Assembly (NCBI GenBank): GCA_003254925.1
Contig: QANZ01044514.1
Location: forward strand, 1 to 64,000
Direction of reading: 5' to 3'
Origin: Chamaecrista fasciculata
Taxonomy: Eukaryota; Streptophyta; Magnoliopsida; Fabales; Fabaceae
Length of the DNA: 64,000 nucleotides
Shown: positions 12,052-22,669 of the stretch, piece by piece
How the letters are laid out: the number at the start of each line of letters is the position of its first letter
Position numbering within the stretch: position 1 is the first letter of the stretch
Made by a program: the position numbers and the translations under genes
Notes under the pieces: model-generated
What the model saw: the letters and a program-made list of their open reading frames with translations, nothing else
Told to the model about the DNA's origin: nothing
Databases searched by the model: none

Positions 12052-13171
12052 TCAAGAAGGGGCAACCGCAATCCTTTCCTCTGAGAATTTGGTCCTCATA
12101 GAGTTTAAGAAAGGTGAAGATATGGGTAGTTCTTCAAGCTCATCAAAAAAGTCATGTTCCTCTGATTTGGGTGCTGACAAATTCTTATACTGTGAATAGC
12201 AGAAGGGCTCTTTCTCTAAGAGGAGATCTATTCTATCATGGGATTTCTCGAAAGGATAATCTTGGTCAATTATGATGTCCTCAGAGCACTGTATTGGCGA
12301 TTGTAAGTAATAGAAGTTTTCTTCATTGGCAAGCTTATCACTTGCACTATTGGGCTCATGGTTGTGCTTGTCTTCTTTTAGTTTGGATGAAACTGAAAGA
12401 TCTAGACTTTCAGTGGGTTGATTATGGGATTCCTCCATTTGAGGAGTTAGATTGTCAGGAGCTGGATGGTTATGAGTGGAGGTATAAGTAATGATGAGAA
12501 CTGAAGCATCTGTTCTGCATCTCTCTACTTGTTTTTTGGCTGAACAACCCTTGGATGTGCTGCATCTATAATAGCCCCTGCAAGATCAGATATATATATA
12601 TATATACCATCAACTTTATTATAAACTAAAGAGAACTCAAGAAGACATTTCTTAATTTAAGTCTCTTGGGTATTCTAGTTGTCATGAGCTAAAGAGGAGC
12701 TTAATTCAATTTATTTTATTCTGGTGAAATTTCTAACAAGGTTTGGAATTATTACAAGAAACGAGAAAGATCAAATTAAAGTAAAAACCTTGGATAAGGA
12801 GATCCTTTGATAGGCTTTTGTCCATATTTCCTCCAAGACCATAAATCAGAAGCTAGCCCTTCATTCTTCAGTTTGCTAACGTTTTCACTTATTTTCACTG
12901 TCACAACTGTTTTCTGAACCGTTTTCCTGAAACAGGCATCCCAAAACAACTATAAGAAATTTTAAAAGACAAGACTTGAAAATTCCACACAACTTTTTCC
13001 ATCTTTTTTTTTTAAAAAAAAATACTCTGTTTTTCCTTCCNAATACTCTGTTTTCCCTTCCCTTTCCCTCCAAGCAAGAACAACTCACCGTTTCTTCACT
13101 GCTTGAGCTTCTTCGATTCTGTGCTCTGGAGAAGCTTCTGAGTCAAGTTTTGAGGAGGCAGTAGCATCCAT
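12052..13171 (-). CDS. WRKY transcription factor, group IIe
   Basis: Three exons, complement of 13171-13089, 12926-12789 and 12577-12052, give 248 aa. One WRKY domain is complete: WRKYGQK at 59-65 and a C-x5-C-x23-H-x-H zinc site (C79, C85, H109, H111), the group II pattern. The sequence after WRKYGQK ([14 protein letters not shown]) and the intron inside the PRG codon (R-type position) fit group IIe, nearest WRKY65/69 from memory. The C-terminal half is acidic and Ser-rich without a named motif, possibly an activation region. WRKY proteins bind W-boxes (TTGAC) and regulate defence and development. The ATG at 13171 was chosen because upstream sequence in the same frame is hydrophobic leader-like and not family-like. 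One undetermined base (13041) lies in intron 1. Confidence 0.9.
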
Positions 13172-14068
13172 AGCCTCTTGGTGTAAGGTTGAAAGATATG
13201 GAAATATTATGAGTAGAACTGAATTGCAGAAGTGAAATAAGAAGTAGATCAAGATCAAGAGGAGGCCTGGGCGTGCGTGTAAGAAAAACTGATTGATTAG
13301 AGAGAGAAATGAAGGATAGATAAGAGATGATGACAAAGCTCTCAAGTTGCTGTCCCTTTGCTTTTTCACTCATTTAATATTTATTAGTTATACAACCAAT
13401 GTGGTAGATATCACTATTACAACCAGACCAGACCTCACATACAATTAAGCCCACCTTGTAATATAATATATATATATATATGACATTTATATATTAAAGC
13501 AGCCTTTGCATCATTTAAGAGATACTTCCAACATTGGCTTGGCTTCACTAAGCCTAGGGGTGGCCGACTCGCCATTCACCTTCCGTCATCACACAGTGTC
13601 CATGAATGCCACGTGGACACACACACATATATATATATATATATATGCTTATTCAGATTAATATTATTGTCGGCCCCAAAAAGAACCTCTTCTATCTGGA
13701 AAACATACACTAGCAAATTTCTAATTCCTCTTGTTTTCAGGATTTGGTGGAATCAGGAATGACCATGTCATCACATTCACAAGTTAGCTTCCGTTTGTTT
13801 TCCAACTCCATTCATTCCTTTTTCTTTCAAGGTATATATCAGAATGATCAATCAAAAAACTCCAAAAGTGAAGCTCCGATTAAAGAAAAAAAAGACATAC
13901 GCTTTGATCCTTTTTTTGCCTTAAAAAAATGGGGTCACCACTCACCCATCTTATTGTTACTTTGGATTACTTTACATTTTCTTTCCTCAATAATTCTTTG
14001 CTTTCCACAACATCGAAGGCTGTAAGACATGCCCAATGTCAACAAACCTAACACCTCTTTTGGTATAC
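13172..14068. other. WRKY promoter region and intergenic DNA
   Basis: Upstream of the WRKY gene; contains (TA)n runs at about 13462-13482 and 13627-13646 and an ACACACACA run before the second. No gene supported. Confidence 0.4.
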
Positions 14069-14077
14069 TATAAATTA

Positions 14078-14512
14078 GGTCACTTTTGATCCCATAATTT
14101 TTGCTCAGGTCTCAATTTGGTCTCATAACTTTTTTTGTTGCGCTTTTAGTCACATATCTTTATAAAAAGTTGCAGATTTGGTCCTGTATCACTTTTGATC
14201 CTATATCTTTTAGTCAAGTTACAGAATTGGTCCTATATTTTAACAAAAAGTTTCACTACCAGTCTCACTTGACTCAAAACTATAGAATCAATTATGCACC
14301 TTACCCAAAGATAAGAGACCAATTCTGCAACTTGATTAAAAGATATGAGACTAATTATGCAACCAAACCCAAAAATATGAGACCAAAAGTGTGACATGAG
14401 ACCAAATCTGCAACTTGAGCAAAAGAAATGGGACCAAAAGTGCAACAAAAAAAGTTATGAGATCAAATTACGACTTGGGCAAAATTTATGGGACCAAAAG
14501 TGCACTTTGGCC
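14078..14512. mobile_element. Foldback Mutator-like MITE, 435 bp
   Basis: The whole interval is an imperfect palindrome: left words such as ACTTTTGATCCCATAATTTT and CTCATAACTTTTTTTGTTGC reappear inverted on the right. Ends are GGTCACTTTTG on the left and, inverted, GGCCAAAGTGC on the right. Perfect 9-bp duplications TATAAATTA flank it (14069-14077 and 14513-14521), as expected for a Mutator-like element. It has no coding capacity. The arms themselves consist of repeated units of the type 'TTTGGTC(C/T)-CATAACTTTT'. Its right end matches the end of the larger foldback at 47362-48657. Confidence 0.82.
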
Positions 14513-14772
14513 TATAAATTACAAGAAACTGATTGGGGTGTGTACAATTTAGTCCCTTAAAAATCAAAACGATATACTAATTATTTTTTTTATAGACTAA
14601 ATAGTATACCATTTTAATCTTTCATGAACTGAAAAGTATACCATTTTCATTTTTCAGGGATTGAATTGTGTACATTTCAATCTTTTAAGGATTGAGTTGT
14701 CAACTCAGTAATTTCTCAAGGATGAAATTGTTAGTTTACTCCATAAATTACAAGAAACTGATTGGGGTGTGT
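14513..14772. repeat. 30-bp direct repeats enclosing about 199 bp
   Basis: A 30-bp word starting ATAAATTACAAGAAACTG occurs at 14514-14543 and 14743-14772, identical in both places. It encloses about 199 bp of AT-rich sequence. This is either a local tandem duplication or an insertion with an unusually long target duplication. Confidence 0.7.
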
Positions 14773-16404
14773 GTCAGAGTGTTTTTGGTCTTGGGATTTG
14801 AATTTCTGATTATGAACCTTAATTGGGCTTGGCGTTTTTTTTTCCTTGCAAAGTTTTAATGNGTTTTTACTTTACATACCCCCACTTTACACCCTATCAA
14901 ACGGACCCTAATAAAAGAAGGGGGAAGACACTTGACATCTTGATTCTTGAAGCCACTAATAAGAGAGAAAGAAAACCCAACAAACAGGGACTTTGCACCT
15001 TCGTTTCCACTACTATATAACGTACACCTTTGACGTTTGATCCTTCAAATACTGACACTCACTCTCCATCGTCTCGTCTTTTTTTGTATCAGTTGTTGTA
15101 TCCTTGTAACGTAACTCTAAATTCTCATATGCCGTTTTTAGTGTTCGTGGTACTCATATGCAATTCCTGTGAAACAATATCTTTAATGGAATATAGGATC
15201 GGGTGATTGGGTTGGGATTCACGTGTACAACATAAAATCTTTTATTAATGCGTAAAAAATATATTATATATTATAAAGTAGCTTTATTTTAATTACCAGA
15301 GTCTGATCAGTTGATGAATTTTGTGTTTGGTATTTTATTAATTTTGTAGCTTTATGCTTCTAAGCTATTATTTTGTAGAATTCATTATTATATAACTGCA
15401 TCGTTTGAAAATAGTATACCACAATTTAAGTATATATTTTTATCAAGCAATATTTAAATTTAATCTTTCTATCATTTTTTTGCCATTTAATATTTCTATC
15501 AATTGAATTAGGAAAAAAAATGTTATAGAGAGCACAACTGCTGTTTTTTTTTTCGAAAATGAGTGCCTGTATAATACAAATCAGGAGTCAAGAAATAAAT
15601 CAGCCACACAAGGAGGTGGAAAATCTAACCACATAGAACAACAAGAAATGTTCCTACTAATCTATATGATTTTTTGCTTTAATCATACATAAAATTTTAT
15701 AGTTGTAATAACTTTTAAAACTTTGACCTCTCGTTGTTAATTTTGTTTCGAAAAAAAAAAAAAAAAAAAAANNNNNNNNNNNNNNNNNNNNNNNNNNNNN
15801 NNNNNNNNNNNNNNNNNNNNNNNNNNNNNNNNGTGTGTGTTTGTGAGTGAGTGAGAGGGAGAGAAAAAAAAATTAATAAGAAATGATGGAGAGAGAGAAA
15901 ATTATAAGTGTAATAAATGAGGGTATGTAAAATTACTATTTTGTCTAATTATCTTTTTTATATTTGTATTAGAGTGTAGGTAAATATAGGTATATAAATA
16001 GGGGTAGATTAGTAGATGTATGATAAATGGGATGATGATTTGGATGAGATGAGATGAGATTATGTGCCAGACAAACACCCAAACTGGACTGTTCATCTAA
16101 TTTTAGGTTGAGATTAGGATTAGAATGGGATGAGTTTGGGATGCCCCATCCCCAAACAGGCCCTAAACTTTGTGAGCAGTGACAACAATTGGCAGAGACA
16201 GGGCACCTCTTGGTCAATAAAATGAAACGAGAACAATAATTAAGTTGAGTTTTTTCAAGTACAGTACCTAACATGTATAAATTGCTTCTTGCGAAAAAAA
16301 AGGACGAAGGAATAATGTTCAATTAGATATAATTATAATATAAATGTAGCAGCAATTAATGGACGTGTGAACCACTTTATTTTAAGTTGGTGGTGCAGGG
16401 GTGA
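14773..16404. other. Intergenic, low-complexity, with an assembly gap
   Basis: AT-rich DNA. The stretch 16050-16165 ends in CATCCCCAAACAGGCCC, a word typical of one terminus of small Harbinger- or hAT-type MITEs; the opposite terminus is not visible and may lie in the gap at 15772-15832. A CTATATAG box near 16406 belongs to the next gene. Confidence 0.4.
15772..15832. other. Assembly gap (61 N) after a poly-A run
   Basis: Sixty-one consecutive N follow about 21 A and precede a GT-rich run. Any reading across it is unsafe. Confidence 0.98.
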
Positions 16405-16481
16405 CCTATATAGAGAGGTTAATGTTGAAGTTGGCGTGGATTGTAAAGAAAGGAGGTACAATATTATTCAAACATTTGTGA

Positions 16482-17321
16482 ATGGTGATTGTGGATATGG
16501 GTTGGCGTAGAATATGGCAGCAGAAAGTTAAAGATATGTTCAATTTCGTTTCTCCAATAGAAGTATTCCATCTTCTCGCACTCACAATCCTCAGTCTCGT
16601 TCTTCCAATCTCTTTTCTTGTACTAGCCAGACTCTCTCTCTCTGTTTCTGCCTCTGTCACATGGTTTCACATCAACCCCAATACAATTCTCTACGTCGTC
16701 GTTTCAATTATCAGCATAACTACTCTAATCCATAGCTTAACCACCAAAACCACCCTTCTCAAACCTCCTCTCTACGCCACGTGGATCCTCCTCTGCATTT
16801 TCCAAATCTGCGTGGGCTTGAGCATCCAAGGAATCATAGCAGGAGGAAATTTCGAGTATAATGATGATGACAAGTCTGATTCTGATTCTGATTCGAGGTT
16901 TGGGTTTGAGAGACTGATTTTTGTGGTGGGTTTACACGAGACAACACAAGTGTGGTCAAGAATGGTGGTTAAGCCAGTGGTGGATGACACAGTGTTTGGG
17001 ATTTCAAGAAATGAGAGATGGGTGGAGAGGGTGGTAGTCGCCGCCGGCATCGGCGGCTTATGGTGGTGGCGGTTGAGGGAGGAAGTTGACAGTTTGGTGG
17101 TGGTTATGGCAGAGTCAAACACAGAGCAAATGATGATGAATATAGAATTAAGTGATTTTGTAGGGTGGTGGTTGTATTATCTCACTCTCATCATTGGGAT
17201 GGTTAGGCTCGTCAAGGCTTTAGTTTGGATGGCTATCATGCCTCTCACTCTTTGCACCACAAGGCCCACATCACCAAGTTTGGAGCTCGAGCCCTTTCAC
17301 AACAACGATGACAAGGTCTGA
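16482..17321 (+). CDS. Multi-pass membrane protein of unknown function
   Basis: A single-exon frame of 279 aa with coding-like composition. I recognise it only as similar in style to small plant-specific 'transmembrane protein' families; no named domain is evident. Hydrophobic segments are at about 28-52, 68-90, 98-120 and 226-256, giving three N-terminal passes and one or two near the C-terminus. Between them is an acidic loop (DDDKSDSDSDS, about 127-137) and a conserved-looking soluble part with Trp-rich GGLWWWRLREE (about 190-200). A CTATATAG box lies some 75 bp upstream of the ATG at 16482; a second in-frame ATG at 16497 is also possible. No function can be assigned. Confidence 0.7.
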   Translation: MVIVDMGWRRIWQQKVKDMFNFVSPIEVFHLLALTILSLVLPISFLVLARLSLSVSASVTWFHINPNTILYVVVSIISITTLIHSLTTKTTLLKPPLYATWILLCIFQICVGLSIQGIIAGGNFEYNDDDKSDSDSDSRFGFERLIFVVGLHETTQVWSRMVVKPVVDDTVFGISRNERWVERVVVAAGIGGLWWWRLREEVDSLVVVMAESNTEQMMMNIELSDFVGWWLYYLTLIIGMVRLVKALVWMAIMPLTLCTTRPTSPSLELEPFHNNDDKV

Positions 17322-18883
17322 AAATTTGACCTTTTTTGTTTTCGAATTGTATACTTCTTTTAAAACTTGTAATGAACTTATCCAATATTGTAATCATATT
17401 ATCGTAACATGCGGACCAACCAACCAAAAAAAAAGTATTACATTTCCACAACTTTTTTTTTTGGGCCATTATTACATTTCCACAACTTGTTCATAACCAA
17501 TTAATTCTTTAATTGCAAAGCGTAATGGATGATACATGTTAATAATATATTCAAATTGCCATTATACGTGTTACGTGTAGTACTAATTTAGAAAAGGGTT
17601 GTTACAACCAGTTCAACTCTTGGATGCTCTGTCTGCTTATGGATTATTTTATCTCATTATTATTTTTTTTAATGAAGGATTAGGATTTAGGATACAGGAA
17701 AATTTTCTCTGTTTATATCTTGGTGTTCTCCAAATTAATAAATGGCATTAGAGATTTTTTTTTCTTCTAGAGATTCAATTTGAATACAAAAATAATCCAT
17801 TTATCACTTTTGAGATTTTTTTAAAAAAAGTTATCTTTCCGCAGATGATCTTTTTTATATTAAAATAAAATCATATTCTCAAGTGATATGTATGAATCAG
17901 CCAGACCAAAAATTAATTGAATCATTCAAAACTTTTATTTATTCACCACAGCTTACTTGTAGACTGTAGTTTCTTAGGAGCAGAGAGTCTTCCGTGACTT
18001 CTTAAAAACAGAGTTTTCAATCAAAATTCCCCGTACAGTCATTTTCCACCATCGATGAATTTAGAAACAATGATTTTGAATTTGTAACGTTCAATTTGTT
18101 GTTGCATTTTGAATAAACAAGAAAAATGTAACCGCAAGCGGAAAAACTGTAATGAATTTTCTTCCCCACTTGTAATAGTTATACCCTGTCATCGAGATTG
18201 ACTTCGTTACAGTATGACTTATTCTTTGGAGACTCATGGCATATATTTTAACATTAACAAACAAATTCAAACCTATTATTATCTATACAGACGTCACTTA
18301 TTGTAGTATATTTTGCCAGCTAATCAGACGTCACTTATTGTAGCTTACCCTTTATACTCATCTGTAGAAAAAATCAGACGCGAGACTGCTCTTGTACTTA
18401 TTAAAGCAATCAATCCTTCATCTTCTTAATTAATCCCTCTCCATTTTCTGACATTGTCTCGATGGGCCGGGCTGAATTTCTTAGGAGATTTTATCTGATA
18501 TAATATATAGTGGACGACGCATTCCATCGTGGTTTGTATGCATGCTTAAAATTGTTTCCACAACGACAAACCAAAAACTTATAATCAATAATGGTTACGG
18601 CTGACGTAAACAAGCCATCGTTGTTCAACACAAACCCACAAATATAATAAGGCTTCTATAATTGATATCTGACGGCTTTAATGAAATTATCGAAATATCA
18701 CCATCAAAGTTGCGTTATTTCTTGTGTCGTCCTTTTATTTTGTAATTACCATCACGCGGTGATAGTCTCTTCAATATATTCAGTTTTTCAACGGTTATTG
18801 ATGGTAATGCATATATAGTTTGGTCAATTCTTCAAAATTTTCTGGGTTTCTGGGTTTCTCATATCATCTGATTCTGATCAAAC
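17322..18883. other. Promoter and intergenic region upstream of the GRAS gene
   Basis: AT-rich. It contains a poly-T/A patch near 17420-17465, the 19-bp direct repeats at 18288-18343 and a TATA-like ATATATAG at 18811-18818, about 70 bp before the GRAS ATG. No gene supported. Confidence 0.45.
18288..18343. promoter_or_regulatory. Paired 19-bp repeats with GACGTC core
   Basis: The word CAGACGTCACTTATTGTAG occurs at 18288-18306 and, identically, at 18325-18343, 37 bp apart. Each holds the palindrome GACGTC within TGACGTC on the minus strand, a core bound by TGA/CRE-type bZIP factors. It lies about 540-600 bp upstream of the GRAS ATG. A regulatory role is inferred. Confidence 0.45.
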
Positions 18884-20539
18884 ATGGGAAACGACATTTA
18901 TTCTTTGCCATGTTTCAATTTCAATGAAATCTCTCTGGCAGAGGAAGCATCAGAGTTCCGAGGGAAAGTACAGGATTTGTTCAGAGATCAAAATGAAGAG
19001 CCCAGTTTCGAAATCCCAATGTTGGAAGAAGAATTCAGCTTCGGCGTCGTCGATCCTGCTCCCAAAACGACAACGCCGTTTCAGGAAGTGGCAATTCCAC
19101 AAATTGTCGTTCAAAATGACCACAGCAAGCAACAAGTACAACCAAAGTCTTGTCATTTAGCATCATCCTCCTTGGAGCTCCTAAGTAATTACGCGAGCAG
19201 GATCAAGAAGTTAAAAGGCCAAGACTTGACCAAGTCAAACAAAACCCAAGTTCGTGTGGATCAGCAAAAGTTATCAACTGAAGAAATAATAAAGATTGCA
19301 GGAGAAAGGTATATCCAATTCTCTGCTCATTGGTTCGATAATTATAGCATTCCTATGCACCCATATGGGTTTGGTTTCGGGTTTCTGTCCGAGGAAGAAA
19401 ACAGAGATATTGAACTTGCTCAGTTTCTGCTTGCCGCAGCCGAAAAAGTAGGATGCCAACAATTTGAACGTGCCAGTAGATTGCTTCAACATTGTATTTT
19501 CAATTCATCTCCTAATGCAAAAGCAGTACAGAGAGTTATCTTCCATTTCGCTCATGCACTTCGAGAGAGAATCGAGAAGGAAATTGGAAGGATCATTGTA
19601 AAAGGGTATGAATATGATAACTGCAATATAGAGTATGAGTTAATTCGAAAGACTGATAGCAATATGGCTCTTACTTGCCATCAGAAAATCCCATTCAATC
19701 AAGTCCTGCAATTCACTGCTGTTCAAGCCATGGTGGAACACGTTGCATCATATACCAAAATCCATTTCATTGATCTTGATATTAAACGTGGGATACAGTG
19801 GACGTGTTTGATGCAGGCGCTTTCAGAGCGACATGAAAAGAAAGTGCAGCTTCTGAAAATAACTGCTATTGGAATTACCGGCAAAACCGAGTTAGATGAA
19901 ACAGGCAAAAGATTGGCGAGTTTTGCTGAGTCACTCAACTTGCCTTTCTCATATAACAAGGTTTTTGTAACGGACATGATTGAAGTGAGGGAACATTATT
20001 TTAAAATTGAAGATGATGAAGCTGTGGCTGTCTACACTCCCTATATACTGAGGACTATGATATCAAGGCCGGATTGCTTGGAAAACTTGATGTGTGTAAT
20101 GAGAAATATCAAACCAATTATAATGGTTGTGCTTGAAGTGGAAGCCAATCATAACTCATCATCCTTCGTGAATCGCTTCATTGAAGCATTGTTCTACTAC
20201 TCAGCTTTTTTTGATTGCGTGGAAACCTGCATAAAAGAGGACAATGAGTGTAGAACGAAAATGGAACTGATATTGAGTGAAGGGATAAGAAACATTGTTG
20301 CTGCGGAAGGCAGAGAGAGAACAGTGAAGAATGTGAAGATAAATGTTTGGAGAAGGTTCTTTGGAAGGTATAGAATGGTGGAACTTGAGTTGAGTGAGTC
20401 ATCTCTGTACCAAGCTGACTTGGTGGCCAAAGGGTTTCCTTGTGGGAATTTTTGCACTCTGGATAGAAATGGGAAATGTCTATTAGTTGGATGGAAAGGG
20501 ACCCCAATGCATTCTATTTCAGCTTGGAGGTTCCTATGA
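18884..20539 (+). CDS. GRAS-family transcription regulator, DELLA-like but lacking the DELLA motif
   Basis: An intronless frame of 551 aa, as usual for GRAS genes. The C-terminal two thirds is a GRAS domain: leucine-rich region I (about 175-235), a VHIID-like block read as IHFIDLDIKRGIQW (about 292-305), a PFYRE-like block around LNLPFSYNKVF (about 349-360) and a SAW end (GWKGTPMHSISAWRF). The N-terminus starts MGNDIYSLPCFNFNE and is acidic, without DELLA or TVHYNP motifs. GRAS proteins act in the nucleus as co-regulators; sequences annotated 'DELLA protein RGL1-like' have a similar start, but gibberellin-triggered degradation would not be expected without the DELLA motif. The TATA-like box at 18811 supports the start. 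Confidence 0.85.
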   Translation: MGNDIYSLPCFNFNEISLAEEASEFRGKVQDLFRDQNEEPSFEIPMLEEEFSFGVVDPAPKTTTPFQEVAIPQIVVQNDHSKQQVQPKSCHLASSSLELLSNYASRIKKLKGQDLTKSNKTQVRVDQQKLSTEEIIKIAGERYIQFSAHWFDNYSIPMHPYGFGFGFLSEEENRDIELAQFLLAAAEKVGCQQFERASRLLQHCIFNSSPNAKAVQRVIFHFAHALRERIEKEIGRIIVKGYEYDNCNIEYELIRKTDSNMALTCHQKIPFNQVLQFTAVQAMVEHVASYTKIHFIDLDIKRGIQWTCLMQALSERHEKKVQLLKITAIGITGKTELDETGKRLASFAESLNLPFSYNKVFVTDMIEVREHYFKIEDDEAVAVYTPYILRTMISRPDCLENLMCVMRNIKPIIMVVLEVEANHNSSSFVNRFIEALFYYSAFFDCVETCIKEDNECRTKMELILSEGIRNIVAAEGRERTVKNVKINVWRRFFGRYRMVELELSESSLYQADLVAKGFPCGNFCTLDRNGKCLLVGWKGTPMHSISAWRFL

Positions 20540-20697
20540 GAAAATAAAAGGAAAATTTGCTAGTTTACTTCTTCTTGATTATTTCTCTTGTATTTCGTAG
20601 ACTCTATAGTATACTGTACCTTCATGTGTTTGATCTATCAAAAAAATAATAAACATATCAAGAGAACAGCAAATTGAGCTGATCATCACTCTCAGTA

Positions 20698-22669
20698 TCA
20701 TCTATTTTGTAAGTGAAAATATAACAGTTCATTCCATGTATCTGGAACCCCAGGAAGACACCAATGGCTGCAGTCTTGTATAATAAAGGACTGATCTTTC
20801 TTGTCTGTTTTTCTTCCATAAATAGAAGGATGGCCATCTATTCTATATTCTGATAATTTGGTAACATTCAACAATGTAACTTTAGTGCTCATTTGCCTCA
20901 AGACCTCCTCCACGATTACATTCTTCTCGGGGTAAGTAGGGCTAAAGGTTTCATTAAGAGGATGACTTGCTTCTTTACAATGTCCTCCTGAATTCCATTG
21001 ACCTCCCCTGTTTCGAAGGAACCAATTTATTTATTACTCAGCAACTAATTTTAAGAAGTTGAGAAATTACAAAACTTTTTGCAAAGTGGATATAATATAA
21101 ACCTAACCTGAAATGAGAAGGTGATGAACTTCGAAAGAAAACCTTGGTTCTTTTGGGATTGATGTGTTTGTCAACCCATGAAGCCCAAGTCATCAAAGCT
21201 TTCCTGAAAGCTGTGGACACATTTAGGTGCGGATGAACTACACTTCCCTCCTGGTAGTAATTAATCCTGTCATAAGACAATAAAAGATGTTATAATTTTT
21301 AAATAATACTAATAGCAAATTCAGTTACATTGCAGTACATGCAAAATTTGCAAATTGTTTGAGAATTTAGAACACTGCAATGCGCAGTAATTCATACAAT
21401 GAGAATTTAGAACTTAGAAGTATAAAATGCTAATGTTCATGGATACATGGTGCTAACCCAGATTTTGTTTTGTGATGCGACCACCAATGTGCAGTATTGA
21501 AAATCAAAATATCAGCTCCTCTCCATCTTGATGAACCACGGTCAACGACATCAATTCTCAAAGTCGGTCTTCTTTTCTGCCCAATTCTTGCCTTGCTTTC
21601 TGGGACTAAGAAATGACTGACATAGTATTCAACCGTGCATTGGTAATCCTGTGAGATGAAATTCGCAAACAGAAAAAGAAATTAATACCATAGTCTCTAG
21701 CCATGGACATTAAAAGAAGAAAGTTATGCGTATTACGAGAAACTTAAAACTATAATTCCCCTTCTCTTTGGTAATTTTACGCCCATGGGTCTCGAACACT
21801 CTCTTGGGGTCTCTGATAGCACCCATTAACATGCACAGCATTGATTCCCATTGGTTCCTATTAATCGAATCACCTACAAAAACCAGTCTTTTCCCTCTAA
21901 TCAGCTCCAGCATTTTTCTTGCATTGAACCTATGACACAAGACAAAATACATGAAAAAGGTTATACTTTTTGCCTTTTTCCTCCTAAAGAATTGAAATCT
22001 TGGATAAATAAATCTCAATGCTTCCTAATAAGTTTAATTAGAACATGAAGAGTTCAAAAGATTTGAATTGGAAGTATATATATACTTTGGAAGGTCACAT
22101 CCTTGCGGTTGCCATCTCCACTTGGAGTAATTTGTTTTCAATCTTCCGTTCCCCACACAATCAAATCCCTCATCGATAAAAGAACATGAATCTTGAGTGT
22201 ACAGAGGATAGCTTGCATCAAAAACCCAACTACCTTTGGTTAAATCACATCCTTTCTCTGTCTTCTGCTCGATCTTCTTCCTAATTGTACCTTCCATCTT
22301 CTTCGCTTCCTTCCTTTCTCTATCTTTGACTTCAATATTTCTAACTAAACCACCAAATATCTTCCTTTCTTTATTGATAACCATCTCATGCGTAGCATTG
22401 TCCTGCATTACCGTGAAATTGCCAAGATGGGTTTCGATCAAAGCAGGAATTTCGTCACCAGTAGCTGTACTGAAGTTTCTGGTAACAAAACCAGTGAAGG
22501 CTTGAACATTATTTGAAGGCTTGAGACCACCCACATTAAGAGATGAAGGAGTGGACTTGATAACCCAAATTGTGAATGTAGAAAAGAAGATAATAGAAGA
22601 AAAGATTGTAAAGGAAAAAAAGACCAATCGTCTAGTGGGTTTGAATGAGAAACTTCTCAGCCTCTCCAT
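20698..22669 (-). CDS. Trichome birefringence-like (TBL) protein, Golgi polysaccharide O-acetyltransferase family
   Basis: Five exons, complement of 22669-22086, 21929-21737, 21648-21458, 21266-21108 and 21007-20698, sum to 1437 nt (478 aa), with matching phases at every junction. Residues about 16-38 are one membrane anchor near the N-terminus (type II topology). A basic, charged stem follows, then the TBL domain with CDLTKGSWVFD, the GDS motif FVGDSINRNQWESM and, near the end, DCSHWCLPGVPDTWNE carrying the DxxH residues. These are the catalytic-type residues of the family, which acetylates xylan, mannan, pectin or xyloglucan in the Golgi; the substrate here cannot be told. The gene is tail to tail with the GRAS gene, 158 bp between stops. 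Confidence 0.9.

Noticed and set aside
16050-16165. Possible Harbinger/hAT-type MITE ending CCCCAAACAGGCCC
   Set aside because: Only one terminus is visible; the other side is near or inside the N gap, so I could not define an element.
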